64,000 nt of DNA, from assembly GCA_039707465.1 (NCBI GenBank), contig CM077648.1, positions 18,263,619 to 18,327,618 of the forward strand, given 5' to 3'. Numbering within the stretch: the stretch's first letter is position 1; each line of letters opens with the position of its first letter. Origin of the DNA: Rhabdophis nuchalis. Taxonomy: Eukaryota; Chordata; Lepidosauria; Squamata; Natricidae. The position numbers were made by a program, and so were the translations under genes. The notes under the pieces were generated by a model, which worked only from the letters and a program-made list of their open reading frames with translations, did not search any database and was not told where the DNA came from. Positions 19,916-30,674 of the stretch are shown here, in pieces.

Positions 19916-20082
19916 AGTGGGTTGCTAATTTTTTTACTACTGGGTCAGGCGTGCTCCCATGCACGCTCGGATGTGCTGCTTCTGCGCATACACAGAAACG
20001 TCCAGGCGGTTGGGCGGAGCCTCCCGCTGCCACTACTACCAGTTCATCCGATCCGGGCCGAACCAGCAGCAACCCACCTCTG
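19916..20082 (+). mobile_element. hAT-type MITE inside the Helitron
   Basis: Left end 'agtgggttgctaattt', right end 'agcaacccacctctg', nearly the same sequence as 44448-44674. The Helitron's relative at 47962 lacks this segment. The target duplication is not clear. Confidence 0.6.
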
Positions 20083-20201
20083 GCTGAACACACAAGGGGT
20101 TTTAGGGGTGTCTCACCCCCACAATAGTTTTCTCCAGAGGGCAAGTTATCTGTGTACCAAGTTTGGTTGAAACTGCTTGAGTCATTCCAGAGTTATGCTG
20201 G

Positions 20202-20209
20202 AACACACA

Positions 20210-20247
<38 letters not shown>

Positions 20248-20254
20248 TTTTAAT

Positions 20255-20309
<55 letters not shown>
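20202..20309. repeat. (CA)n then (GATA)n microsatellites
   Basis: CA repeats at about 20202-20243, then GATA units at about 20257-20309, at the 5' end of the Helitron. Confidence 0.95.
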
Positions 20310-21050
20310 TAATTGATTGATTTAAAAATTGAGATGTATTAGCTGTGATAATAAGAAATAAATCGATTGCCATTCACCCCAGTGCTCAAAATATAGTAGA
20401 ATTTTGAAGACACAAGTTGGAAGACACAAGTTACCAGTTTATTAAAAGTGCTTTATAATCCGTCATGCATGCAGGAAGTTATGAGATGGAGATATTCAAG
20501 AGGTCATCCTACTTTTGGTAGGGCAGGTGTTCTCTCTAGTTTGAAAGCTGATGGGAACGAATGAGGAGATGCTAGAAGCTTTGAAAAAGTTGTTCTAGGT
20601 CACTTGGTTGTGGATGGAAATGGCAGAATGTGAGAGACAGAAATTGAAAGAATGTCCCTGAAACTTAATATCTGATGGGATCAATCTCATCATAGCTGCA
20701 GTGCAAGATGTACCAGAGGAGTTGCTGACAAAGAAACTGGTAGTTGTGAAGATCCTTGGCTGATTAAAAGAGCAAGTTATACTGGGTTAAAGTTGGTGAA
20801 CAGTTCAAAATTTCTAAAAACAACAATTGCATGAAGAGAGCAAAAACTTTGTCCTGGTTTGGTCAATGGTTCCTCTACATAGAATACTGTACCCTACTGA
20901 GCAAAATTTACAAATGTACCCCTCCTCACCTGGACTCCATTCTCTTCCTCAAATAATCGTGAGACACCAGAAGGAATACATGAAGACTTGATGAATATTA
21001 TTTATATAAAGATAATATTCATCCTGTTATAATCTTTATAAAGATAATAT
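20310..21050. other. no recognised feature
   Basis: Unassigned. 20400-20850 has a more even base composition than its surroundings and may be a diverged mobile element, but no domain can be read. Confidence 0.4.
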
Positions 21051-21054
21051 TCAG

Positions 21055-21305
21055 TCTTGCAGTCCTGCGAGTCCCTTGGACTGCAAGGCGGTCAAAACAG
21101 TCAGTCCTAGAGGAGATCAACCCTGACTGCTCTTTAGAAGGCCAGATCCTGAAGATGAAATTCAAATACTTTGGCCACCTAATGAGAAGGAAGGACTCAC
21201 TGGAGAAGAGCCTCATGCTGGGAAAGACTGAGGGCAAAAGAAGAAGGGGACGGCAGAGAATGAGGTGGCTGGGTGGAATCACTGAAGCAGTCGGTGTGAG
21301 CGTCA
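21055..21305 (+). pseudogene. Bov-B LINE, C-terminal reverse transcriptase fragment
   Basis: The frame from about 21155 reads MKFKYFGHLMRRKDSLEKSL and RRRGRQRMRWLGGIT, the hallmark C-terminus of Bov-B (RTE clade) reverse transcriptase. Both ends are truncated and the active site is absent. Bov-B is the presumed driver of Sauria SINEs and is known for horizontal transfer among squamates and mammals. Confidence 0.8.
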
Positions 21306-22929
21306 ATGGAAGCAATTATAATTTACATTATTTATAAAATAATTATAATTGACAATTATAAAATTGTATCCAAATGATCCAATTTGCACCTCCTGCACTA
21401 TCCTGCCTGGTCTGCATTTTCAGCACCTAACAACACAATTCTCAGCAGTTTAAATGAATCCAAATGCACTTTTAAGCAAGTGTTCTGAAGAGGATATGCA
21501 TATTGATCTATGCTTTTTTTTTAAAAAAAAAATCCGGTGAATGGGAAACATTTCATTATGAAAATAATATAAGGCAAAAATCAACTGATTCTAGCCATCC
21601 AAAGATATCCTTAATAAATGAGGTGAAAATAAGACCAAAACAACTAATCTCTAATGCTCTGCAGTAGCAAGAATCGGTGAGGGAAATATGTTTCGGAACT
21701 ATGGAATATGTTTGTTAGTTCTTGTCTTCTCCATGGAGAATGGTTGCCTGCTATTTAGGTAGCAGTGAAAAACTGTCAGCAAATGCCAAGGAGGCAGCCT
21801 AATGGAAAACAGGGTACAGAACTTCTGAAACGTGAATGCATAGGGTAAGTGGTGCCCAGGGAATATGGGGCTACTGTACCCCAGGGAATATGAAGCATCT
21901 GTTTTCCCCTGGGTTAAAAAAGCAACAACAAATTGGGTGCAAGCAGTGTGGTCTTAAGGAACTTGTAAACGCAGAATTAATTGTATATTTTGTGTCCTGT
22001 TCTTTCCTCATCAAGGGCCGTTGATTAACCCAGCAATGCTAAAGCTTTTCTACTAGGCAAGGGTCAGCAAACTGGTGTCCTGTGTTGGTCCATTTTTTTC
22101 TACCCTATCTGTAAAATATCTCCCATGGATTTAAGCTGATCTTCAGTCCCCTGTCTGACTCACTGCTGCAATTTTAACCTATGTGTGGACATAAACCATT
22201 CTAAAAACTGAAAAGTAAGAAGATATTGAGCAACCTTAAGTATTTGTGAGCTTCAGCAAAATAAGCTATTTTGAAGGGTTTTTGTGCATCGCTAATCAGG
22301 TATGCTAACACCCTGTAAAAACTTGGACCATCCAGCTGAATGTTATTTGCAGTAAAGCTGTATCTGTCCATTTGTCTGCCTGCCTATCTGTGGTTCTAGG
22401 ACTATAAAATCTCTACTTCTGGATGATAGCCCCAAACAGAACCTGTATGCAATCTGAAAGTCTTCCTTCAGCCAGGCACCCACCCATTCCGTCTGGTTGC
22501 TCATGGTGCCGCTGATACAAAGGGGGGGATTGCCCTACGTGCCCCATACTGGCTTACTTCAGGGCCCCCAAGACAGGCAATCTACACCCTGACAACTGCC
22601 TTATGGCTATGGCTGTGGCTATGTATGCTGTGGCACCAGCACGTCTCTTGGCCTTCTGTTCTGTTGTGGCTATGAACAAGCAGAAGAAGTGGGCCTCCTT
22701 ATGCGGACTCCTGCTGGATGGGGCTGCTGTAGCTGCTGCTGTGAGGTAAGGCAGGTGTTGAGGCATAGGCAGCCAGGCTGCAGGGGCCCTGAGGTAAGTC
22801 GGTACAGGGGCATGTGGGGAAGCTCCATCCCCCTGCCTCACAGAAGCAGCACTAGTATGCCATGCGACTTCCTACCCCACTACGAGCAACCAGAAGGAGT
22901 GGATCTCCCGTATATGGGGGGGGGGGGGG
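21306..22929. other. repeat-poor block with an AT palindrome
   Basis: No known repeat recognised. 21313-21352 is an AT-rich near-palindrome ('caattataa'...'ttataattg' style). 22440-22900 is more GC-rich, but its frames show no family signature. Confidence 0.45.
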
Positions 22930-22999
22930 AATAAGAGATCCCCTGAAAATAAGCCCCAGTGCTTATTTTGGAACCCAAAACAAAATAAGACTGGGTTAT
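22917..22999. mobile_element. G-run and fragment of the 'AATAAGCCC' MITE
   Basis: A G-tract of about a dozen bases is followed by 'cccctgaaaataagcccc' and 'acaaaataagactgggtt', matching the two ends of the MITE at 34072-34327 with the middle missing. Confidence 0.5.
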
Positions 23000-23009
23000 A
23001 AGACTGCAC

Positions 23010-23210
23010 CAGGGGTGAAATTCAGCAGGTTCTGATAGGTTCTCAAGAACCAGGAGTGGAAAGTTTGAGTAGTTCAGAGAACTGGCAAATACCACCTCTG
23101 GCTGGCCCCAGAGTGTGGTAGGAAGGGAGATTTTGCAATATCCTTTCCTTGTCATGCCCACCAACCACGTCCACAGAACTGGTAGTAAAAAAAATTGAAT
23201 TTCACCACTG
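23010..23210 (+). mobile_element. hAT MITE, 'CAGGGGTGAAATTC' family, copy 3
   Basis: A 201-bp element with ends CAGGGGTGAAATTC and GAATTTCACCACTG. Flanks GACTGCAC and GATTGGAC match 6 of 8. The interior matches copies 1 and 2. Confidence 0.8.
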
Positions 23211-23215
23211 GATTG

Positions 23216-23341
23216 GACTACACAACAGTTAATAAATCTTTACAAAAAAATCAAGTTATATAGTATTATTTGGCTGAAAGGAAACATGGTATCAGCCAAA
23301 TCATTGATTTTTTTTGTAAAGGATTAACTGTTGTGTAGTCT
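23216..23341. repeat. 126-bp long hairpin (two nested inverted repeats)
   Basis: The outer arms (23216-23254 and 23303-23341) share GACTACACAACAGTTAAT and 'tttacaaaaaaa-tca' with only a few differences. An inner pair ATTTGGCTGA (23269-23278) and TCAGCCAAAT (23292-23301) extends the stem. It could be a foldback MITE or a precursor-like hairpin RNA. No family recognised. Confidence 0.8.
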
Positions 23342-23586
23342 GATGTATATTGAGATACTTTTTCTATTTTCTGTTTTTACTTGCTGGCCTAGTGTCTTTT
23401 TTCTCCTGTTGAAGAAACAAAATCAAACCAATGCAGACATATTAGCAAAAGCATAGATTTTATTTCATTCTATATTCATGGACTTGGATCAATTTGCCTG
23501 TAACACCATTCACCTGAATTGATGAAAAGCCATTAGCAGTTGCTTAGTAAGAATTGTTGAGCTTCTTCCCTATTTCCCTAAACTCA

Positions 23587-24099
23587 TCTATATAAATAAA
23601 AATGTAAAATAGTTTGTGCAAAATCGCTAATCTCAGAAAGTACTGCACCAATCACCACCAAATTTTCACACAATGTTGCTAAGAAAGGGAATAACAATCA
23701 TACGTACAGATTGTGTGGCTGGCACTCCTGTGCCATGTACAAGCAGCACAAATGTAAAAGTACCGCACTTCTCAGTTATTTTTCTCCCTTAAGCTCCTCC
23801 CACCCGGCTGCTTCTTATGATGCATCACGCATATGCCCCTCACATTTCCAACGGTCGTTTCCTCAGCAACCGAATAAGCCTCCAACGTTCCCTTACACAT
23901 GGAGGGAGAAATATAGTAGGTAGGTAGGTAGGTAGGTAGACGGATAGAGGTAGAGAGGGAAAAATACAGTAGGTAGGTAGGTTGGGGGTTATACGGTGGT
24001 TGTGTGTACGTGTTTGTGTGTGCAAGTGTATATTTACACACAGATTAGTTGGCAATTTAACCAGACTGGGCCACAGCAACGTGTGCCGGGTATAGCTAG
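23587..24099 (+). mobile_element. non-autonomous Helitron, plus orientation
   Basis: Begins TCTATATAAATAAAAATG right after an A. Ends CTAG before a T at 24100, preceded about 11 bp earlier by a GC-rich hairpin (GGCCACA / TGTGCC with a GCAACG loop). These are the classic Helitron termini and A|T target. At 513 bp it has no Rep/helicase. It includes TAGG repeats near 23917. Confidence 0.8.
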
Positions 24100-24100
24100 T

Positions 24101-24883
24101 CACAGCATAAAAATGAACTTTAGTTATTGGAAGAAGCTTACTGAAAACTTTTGGTCAGCGTCATTTAAAAGCATCTTGGTGGAAACTCTTCTTTACTGTA
24201 CAATTAAACAAGATTTTTTTTTTTAAGGAAAGTTAAAATTTGGGGAAGAATATTAAAGCAGGGAATCGGAGGTCATTATAATAAGGCTCCATTTTCAAGA
24301 GACATGTTCTGACTTGTTAAACGTGAGAAGTTTAAGCCCAGTTGATCCTCTGTTTAATCCATAGATTATCCATGGTCCATAGCCTTTATTCTCCTCTCTC
24401 TTCAAAAATTAACATTTTTTCCCCATTAGGTTGATTCATATGTAACACAGAGCCATAATCTCCTACATGGTGATATTTACCCCTTACACATTTCTTCGTT
24501 CAAGGCTTAATTATATTCCCTAGCATTCACTTTCGGCAAAGTCGGTGACTTTATACATAAGCATGTTTCTTTATAAGTATGAATGTTACTAATGAGATGC
24601 TCGTCATCACCTTCAAGAACTGCTGTTTTACTAGATAAAAATGGATCCACGCTCCAATGCTTGTTACCAGCATTGGTGGTAATTCACAGCCCTCTACATT
24701 CTCCAGCATACACATTCTTATTTCAGGGAAGAAGAAGCCTTAAGCACAAAGATAGATTTTCCATTGAAATGGAAAGAAGTCATATGTCAAACCTGCAGCC
24801 ATCGTTTCTTTTGGGTCTTTGGCCTGCCACACTCTCTGTTATTCTGCTGTGCATTTTCTATTATGGGAAATGGGAGGGAGGAT
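24101..24883. other. no recognised feature
   Basis: No known repeat recognised. A 101-codon frame at 24583-24888 (+) has no recognisable homology. Confidence 0.5.
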
Positions 24884-25215
24884 TGTAAGGAATCACATAC
24901 TATGTAGCCCAAACAAAATTCCTTTCTAGAAAGTCAAGGTCATCCTTTGTCTCTTCACCTCTGCACCTGACCGGAATTGGATGGGTGGAACTGGCAGCAT
25001 GGCAGTGGGAGATTGGACCATGGATAATCTGATGGACTTGTGGGTGTGGGGTCAAGATCTTGAACTTCCAACTGGGGGGGGGGGGACACCCGGAAACTTT
25101 CAGATTCGGGTTTTCCCCAGATGTGCCGACATGGCTTTCTTAATAAATTGGAACTTTGAGCAATACTTTGCCTTGGAGTCTGATTTATCTTTGGATGCTA
25201 TTTGGAACCCTGACA
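24884..25215 (+). mobile_element. solo LTR (family L2a), copy 1
   Basis: Starts TG and ends 'ggaaccctgaca', with AATAAA at about 25143-25148 and a 12-G run near 25075. Its right two-thirds aligns with the LTR at 25418-25803 ('actttcagattcgggttttc', 'ttggactttgag'-like). The left boundary is by homology; no matching target duplication was seen. Confidence 0.6.
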
Positions 25216-25320
25216 ATAACCCAAGTCTGTCTGTCTGTCTCAAAGTTTAAATTCTAGGCTTATTCCTCTTTTGAATCAACAGATTCTTGGCTGTTCTCTT
25301 GACTTTGGGAACCATCTGAA

Positions 25321-25926
25321 ATAGCAATAGCAGTTAGACTTACATACCACTTTACAGTGCTTTACAGCCTTCTCTACGCAGTTTACAGAGTCAGGATATT
25401 GCCCCCAATAATTTGGGTGTCAACCCTGAAGCCATTTTGGAGGATTTTCATGGCTGCCACAGTAGGGCTGGCTAGAACTATGAGAGTGGGAGGGGATGAT
25501 ATAGATAGATGGGGTCTTGTAGCCAAAATAAAATGCTTTCTCCTGGAAACCAAGGACGTTCTCACCAGGTGCTGGGGAGCATGGCCTGAAGCCAATTGGA
25601 GTTTTGATTGAACCACATGACGGACATGTGGGCTGTGGGAAAGAACTCTGACATTTAATTTGGGTGGGGAAAACCGTGGGACTTTCAGAGTCAGGTTTTC
25701 ACCAGGTGTGCCAATATGACATGCCTAATAAATTTGGACTTTGAGGAGCATCTTGGCCTTGGAGTCCTGACTGCATTGGGTCTGGTTACTTAGAACCCTG
25801 ACACTGGGTCCTCATTTTACTGACCTCGATAGGATGGAAGACTGCGTCATCTTTGACCCAGTGAGATTCGAACTGCCAAACTGCTGGCAGTCAGCAGAAT
25901 TAGCCTGCAGTACTGCATTCTAACCA
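25321..25926 (-). mobile_element. tRNA-SINE family T1, split by an LTR
   Basis: The SINE pieces 25321-25417 ('atagcaatagcagttaga' to 'caataatttggg') and 25804-25926 ('ctgggtcctcattttact' to 'tgcagtactgcattctaacc') join exactly across the LTR. Confidence 0.85.
25418..25803 (+). mobile_element. solo LTR (family L2a), copy 2, inside a SINE
   Basis: A 386-bp element beginning TGTCAACCCTG and ending AACCCTGACA, so canonical TG...CA with short inverted ends. Flanking TTGGG and CTGGG form a 5-bp duplication with one difference. AATAAA at 25727-25732 is the polyadenylation signal. The clean empty-site structure in the SINE makes this the most secure LTR in the window. Confidence 0.8.
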
Positions 25927-25929
25927 ATT

Positions 25930-26360
25930 AAAAGCAATGCTTCTCTCTATCCTGAGAATTGTTGAGCCTCGCCCATCCCTTATACCTACATTTACTCTTC
26001 ACAAGGGCCATTAAGATCTACTGATCAATAAGAAAGAGAGTAAGCACACCAATAAATTAAAATGCTCAATGATGCAACTAGGCAATATTACACTCTCACT
26101 TGAAGCCCGACAACTTTCCCACTGCAGGAATAAAATGGAATAAAATAAAATCCAATTTATTTTTCTTTAAGGAAAAAAAAAGTTTATCATGTCTATGGAT
26201 ATTTTTAATTACCCAGGTTATGCTTATCCCAAATTGCTTCCCCCCCCCCCAAAAGGCAACTGGATTGGTAAATGTTAGGGTCTAAAATTTCAAATGCTAT
26301 AACATTGTATATGTGTGTATATATGTGTTTCTGTTTGTGTGTAAATCTACATACACATAA
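25930..26360. other. mostly unique; Penelope end fragment at 26203-26270
   Basis: The only recognised piece is 'acccaggttatgcttatccc' and 'aaaaggcaactggattgg' (minus-oriented Penelope terminal motif) around a C-run at 26240. Confidence 0.5.
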
Positions 26361-26363
26361 AAG

Positions 26364-26690
26364 GAATGTGGTGGCTCAGCGGCTAAGACACTGAGCTTGT
26401 CAATCAGAAAAGTCGGCGGTTCAAATTCCTAGTGCCGCATACTGAAGTGACTCCCGTTACTTGTCCCAGCTTCTGCCAACCTAGCAGTTCGAAAACACAT
26501 TAAAAAATGCAAGTAGAAAAATACTTGGTGGGAAGATAACAGCGTTCTGTGCGCCTTCGGCATTTAGTCATCCCAGCCACATGACCACGGAGACGACTTT
26601 GGATAGCGCTGGCTGTTTGGCTTTGAAATGGAGATGACCGCCGCCCCCTAGAGTCAGGAATGACTAGCACATATGTGCAAGGGGAGCCAC
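26364..26690 (+). mobile_element. Sauria-type tRNA SINE
   Basis: A box TGGCTCAGCGG and a degraded B box (GGTTCAAATTCC). The body is complete to 'agcacatatgtgcaagggg'; the ACCTTT tail is lost. Confidence 0.85.
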
Positions 26691-27330
26691 ATTGGATGTA
26701 GTAAGTCCTGGACTTAAGTGTTAATTCTTCCAAGTGCTTTAGGGGGTTTCATGCTCATGGTTCAAAAGGATAAGTTCTGCTTCACAGTTCTGTCTTAGGG
26801 TAATAACCTATCATTATGGCATTATAGAGTTGTTATAACAGAAGAAAGGTCATAAGGGTAGAAAGCTTTCCAATATTCAATTTATCAGGATATTCCTCAT
26901 TGGAACAGATGTCAGAATATTATGCAGAAGTGTGTTCTGTTTAGCACCATGACTGAATGAAGGCTGAATCAGCAACATCAGATATTTTGCCTGAGAGTTC
27001 TCTGTGAAGAATTCAAGGTTAAAAGTCTCCTCATGAAGATTTTAATTTTTTTGTTTGCCTTTATGTAATTAAGTAAAACAGGACAAAGAACAGAAAAAGA
27101 ACAAGAAAAAAGAAAGTGAAACAAAATAAAAATATGTATCAAATCTTCTCATGCAGGTTGATATTTATAGAAAGTTTTAGACAAAAGATTCATTAAAGAA
27201 TAAACATATTTATTATACGCAGTTCAGAGGACAACTATCTTGGGGTCCATTTCCCCCTACTCTTCCATAAGGATGGAACCTTTGCACACACACTGCTGAT
27301 AAATAAATAAACACACACACACACATACAC
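26691..27330. other. no recognised feature
   Basis: Unassigned AT-rich sequence, ending in CA-rich repeats from about 27310. Confidence 0.5.
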
Positions 27331-27334
27331 ACAC

Positions 27335-27399
27335 AACCTCCAAGCCACAAACTCTCCTCCCTCATTATATATATATATTTATTGATCAGCTCAAAAACC

Positions 27400-27439
<40 letters not shown>

Positions 27440-27470
27440 CTGAGGGAGGAGAGCTTGTGGCTTGGAGGTT
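27335..27470. repeat. 30-bp inverted repeat around TA and CA arrays
   Basis: Arms 27335-27364 and 27441-27470 are complementary with one mismatch ('aacctccaagccacaaac' against 'cttgtggcttggaggtt'). Between them are TATA repeats, 'ttgatcagctcaaaaacc' (SINE family G-like) and (CA)n. Confidence 0.85.
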
Positions 27471-27485
27471 ATTATAACTGCCTAA

Positions 27486-27592
27486 CATATAAAATAGCCC
27501 AAGTTCGAATCCCAGTAAGGGTATGGCTAGCTGATGAGAGCTAAATAGCTTGAAATAGATCTATATTAGTCTCCCTTCATTTATTTATCAGC
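27486..27592 (+). mobile_element. SINE family G fragment
   Basis: Includes B-box-like GTTCGAATCCCAGTAAGG, 'tatggctagctgatgaga' and 'gaaatagatctatattag', then TTTATTTATCAGC. A GATA array follows directly, as at 6380. Confidence 0.65.
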
Positions 27593-27602
27593 AAAAAAAA
27601 AT

Positions 27603-27752
<150 letters not shown>

Positions 27753-28207
27753 CAAATTAAACACATTGTCTCACCAACTGGGCAAATTTCACTTAGTGAG
27801 ACAATTTTTGAGTTATCGGGGAATACTTCAAATTGAATTCAGAAATCTCTTGGTAGCCAATGAAATGAGCAGGGAATAGATGATGCATTACAGCAGTGGT
27901 TCATATGTACTAATGTGTTGGCCACTTTGTTCTGAACTAAATTGTAGTGACTGGATCATTACAGCCTCACATAGACATTGTCACGGTTATCTAAGCATGT
28001 AGTGATGACAGGATGATTTATTTTCATCCGATGGATACGGGATTTTTTTTCTAGTCCAAATAATGCCTTCGTAGAAGGAGGTACCTTGAACTGCAAGACA
28101 GGAAAGAAAGCAGAAATGCTTTCTATGTTCAATGGCATCAACTCTATTTGTAAAAGAGGAAGGGGAAAATGTCATTTCTTCCCAGTAATTCTGTCTACTG
28201 GACCAGT
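27753..28207. other. no recognised feature
   Basis: No repeat or coding signal recognised. Confidence 0.5.
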
Positions 28208-28380
28208 AAATCCATCCATCCATCCATCCATCCATCCATCCATCCATCCATCCATCCTTCCTTCCTTCCTTCCTTCCTTCCTTCCTTCCTTCCTTCCTTC
28301 CTCCCTCCCTCTTCCTCTCTCTCTGTCTTTTTCTTCCTTCCTCCCTCCCTCCCTTCCTTCCTTCCTTCCTTCCTTCCTTC

Positions 28381-28439
<59 letters not shown>

Positions 28440-28441
28440 TC
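28208..28441. repeat. (ATCC)n-(TTCC)n-(TTTC)n compound microsatellite
   Basis: ATCC at about 28208-28256, TTCC/CCCT to about 28380 with a short interruption, then TTTC to 28441. Each block differs from its neighbour by one base per unit, consistent with stepwise slippage. Confidence 0.95.
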
Positions 28442-28787
28442 AATAACTCAAGGCCATGAAAATATCCATCTTCCTTTCCGCCCCCCCACAACTAGTAGAA
28501 TATATTGCATATATTGTACCAGACCGTGGACATAAAGTGAAGAATTAGCCAGACATAGTGATGTCTAATTATTTGATCTTACTGATCATGTGCCGTATTT
28601 TAAATTCCATGTAAACTGTAACCATAACAGCATAGCAGCATCTCTAAAACCAGTGTTGATTGAGTACTTATTTCTTTCACTGGTTCACTTCTCCAGGAGA
28701 TACTAATTCTACTTAACGTTAAATGTTTCCTATGGTTAAAATATTTGTTTGCTTATGAAAGGAAAGTCTCACCTCGAGCGTTATCTT
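28442..28787. other. no recognised feature
   Basis: Nothing recognised. Confidence 0.5.
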
Positions 28788-29235
28788 GGCTCGGGACCTA
28801 GTTACATGCGAGACCATCTCCTGCCCCATACATCCCTTAGACCGATACGCTCCCACAGAGAGGGCCTTCTCCGGGTGCCGTCGGCCGGACAATGCCGGCT
28901 GGCGACACCCAGGGGAAGGGCCTTCTCTGTGGCGGGCCCTGCCCTGTGGAACGACCTACCCCCTGAACTCTGTACCATCACCGACCTCCGCCTCTTCCGC
29001 CAGTGTCTAAAAACACGCCTGTTTCATCAAGCCGGCCTAACATAGCCCCCGCTGTGACTAGTATTAGATAGTTTTAAAATGGGGATTTTAATTGGTTTTA
29101 GCGCAGGTTTTTGTTATTTAATAGGTTTTAAATTTGTGTATTTTGTATTACTTTTGTATGTTATTTTAAATTCCTGTGCGCCACCCTGGGTCCTTTTGGA
29201 GAAGGGCGGGATACAAATTGAATAAAATCTAAATC
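28788..29235 (+). mobile_element. L2/CR1-like LINE 3' end
   Basis: Begins inside ORF2 at 'ggctcgggacctagttac'. The frame encodes GPSYMRDHLLPHTSLRP and ALWNDLPPELCTITDLR and stays open to a TAA at 29041-29043. The 3' UTR ends 'gagaagggcgggatacaaat'. Its tail meets the tail of the next, oppositely oriented copy. Confidence 0.9.
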
Positions 29236-29480
29236 TAAATCTTAATTTAATTTAATTTAATTCGATTTATAGAACCGCCCTTCTCCATCAAAATGGACCC
29301 AGGGCTGTGCACAGGGAGTTAAAATCAATAAATAACAATAAATACAGAATAACTAAAAATAGATTAAACTAAAAACCTGTGCTAAAACTTCCCAATTAAA
29401 ATTCTAAAATACATTTACTCATTGGCTAAGCTAGACCGGCGTGATGGAAAAGATAAGTCTTAAGTGAGCGGCGAAACATA
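29236..29480 (-). mobile_element. L2/CR1-like LINE 3' UTR, inverted relative to its neighbour
   Basis: 'accgcccttctccatcaa', 'acccagggctgtgcacag' and 'cctgtgctaaaac' on the plus strand mark a minus-oriented 3' end with a (TTTAA)n tail on the left. 5'-truncated near the ORF2 stop. Confidence 0.75.
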
Positions 29481-30034
29481 GAGCTGGCATAAAAAGTAAA
29501 ACTGGCACTTCACGCCATCATCATGTTTCTGCTTTACACGGATATTACATTGGTGTTACACTAATGTTACTGACCCACTTCTCAAATCGCAATTGCAGAT
29601 GGGTTGATTTTGAGACTAACATGTCTATTTGCTGAACGTAATTATTCCTGAAGAACCAGCTTAATCCAAACTGGCAAACTTCCCACCCATTCAGACTGGC
29701 CCAATTTTCCCAGAGTGATTCACGAGCTTCATTGAGTGAAAATAGTGAATCTGTATTTTCTTTCCTGTATTTTCTTTCCTGCAACTCTGCCAATTATTTA
29801 TAGACAGGGCTGTTTGTTTTTAAGCTGAAATAGGCTATCTTCTCAGCCACCTTTTCACACTATTACCTGTTTCTGCTAAATCAGACCATTTACTTGTTTT
29901 CACCCCTCATTTTGTTTCCGCCCCTTCTCAAGAAATTCTAATGGATGCCTGTTTTCAGAGCAAGAGAAAATGCTCAGCATAAAGTTTAGGGATCTTTTTT
30001 TTTTCCTGATCAAAATTATAGTCAGTACACAAAG
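29481..30034. other. no recognised feature
   Basis: No repeat recognised. An 82-codon minus frame (29545-29793) has no family signature. Confidence 0.5.
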
Positions 30035-30430
30035 TGATTTACAATACAATACAATACAATACAATAGCAGCGTTGGAAGGGACCTTGTAGGTCTTCTAGT
30101 CCAACCCCCTGCGTGGGCAGGAACCTTATACCATTTCAGACAAATGGCTGTCTAACATCTTTTTAAAGACTTCCAGGGTTGGGGCATTCACAACTTCTGG
30201 GGGCAAGCTGTTCCAGAGGTTAATTGTTCTAACTGTCAGGAAATTTCTCCTTAGTTCTAAGTTGCTTCTCTCCTTGATTAGTTTCCACCCATTGCTTCTT
30301 GTCCCGCCCTCAGGTGCCTTGGAGAATAGTTTGACTCCCTCTTCTTTGTGGCACCCTTTGTGTGGTTGGGAGTAGTGGCACCATTTGTGCGGTTGGGAGT
30401 AGTGACTCTGTAAAGAGTTCCCTTTGTTGA
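30035..30430 (-). mobile_element. CR1 3' end with (ACAAT)n tail
   Basis: The tail ACAATACAAT... at 30040-30066 is followed by 'gttggaagggaccttgtagg' and the minus-strand C-terminus (KERSNLELRRNFLTVRTINL, NSLPPEVVNAPTLEVFKKML). Near its 5' end (30347-30403) about 26 bp ('tttgtg(t/c)ggttgggagtagtg') is tandemly duplicated and breaks the frame. Confidence 0.85.
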
Positions 30431-30437
30431 AGTTGTA

Positions 30438-30632
30438 CAGGTACTCCTCAAGGTACGACCACAATGGAGCCCAAAATTTATGTTGCAAAGTGAAGCATTT
30501 GTTAAGTGAGTTTCCCCTGTTTTATGACTTTTGTTGCCTGAGTTGTTAAGTGAATCATTGCATTTGTTAAGTTAGTCACACAGTTGTTAAGTGAATCTGG
30601 ATTCCCCGTTGGCTTTGCTTGTCAGAAGATGT
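30438..30632 (-). mobile_element. TA-MITE family A, truncated
   Basis: TA then CAGGTACTCCTCAAGGTACG at the left end and 'gttaagtgaatctggattcc' in the body; lost after 'cttgtcagaagatg'. Confidence 0.7.
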
Positions 30633-30674
30633 TCTGCCTATGCGCTTTTGACTAAAACAGGGCCTAAATGGGAT

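Larger units (their letters stand above)
19723..20310 (-). mobile_element. non-autonomous Helitron, minus orientation
   Basis: Its 3' end is on the left: the minus strand ends in ...CAGCTAG followed by T (A at 19722 on plus), preceded by the degraded hairpin of 'ccaggtcaatgctgtgt'. The body ('accagagggagtctcctt', 'gtgaagccgttaccatgg', 'gagttatgctggaacacac') recurs at 47962. The 5' side has been replaced or extended by CA and GATA arrays. Helitrons insert between A and T without duplication, as seen. A hAT-like piece interrupts it at 19916-20082. Confidence 0.65.
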
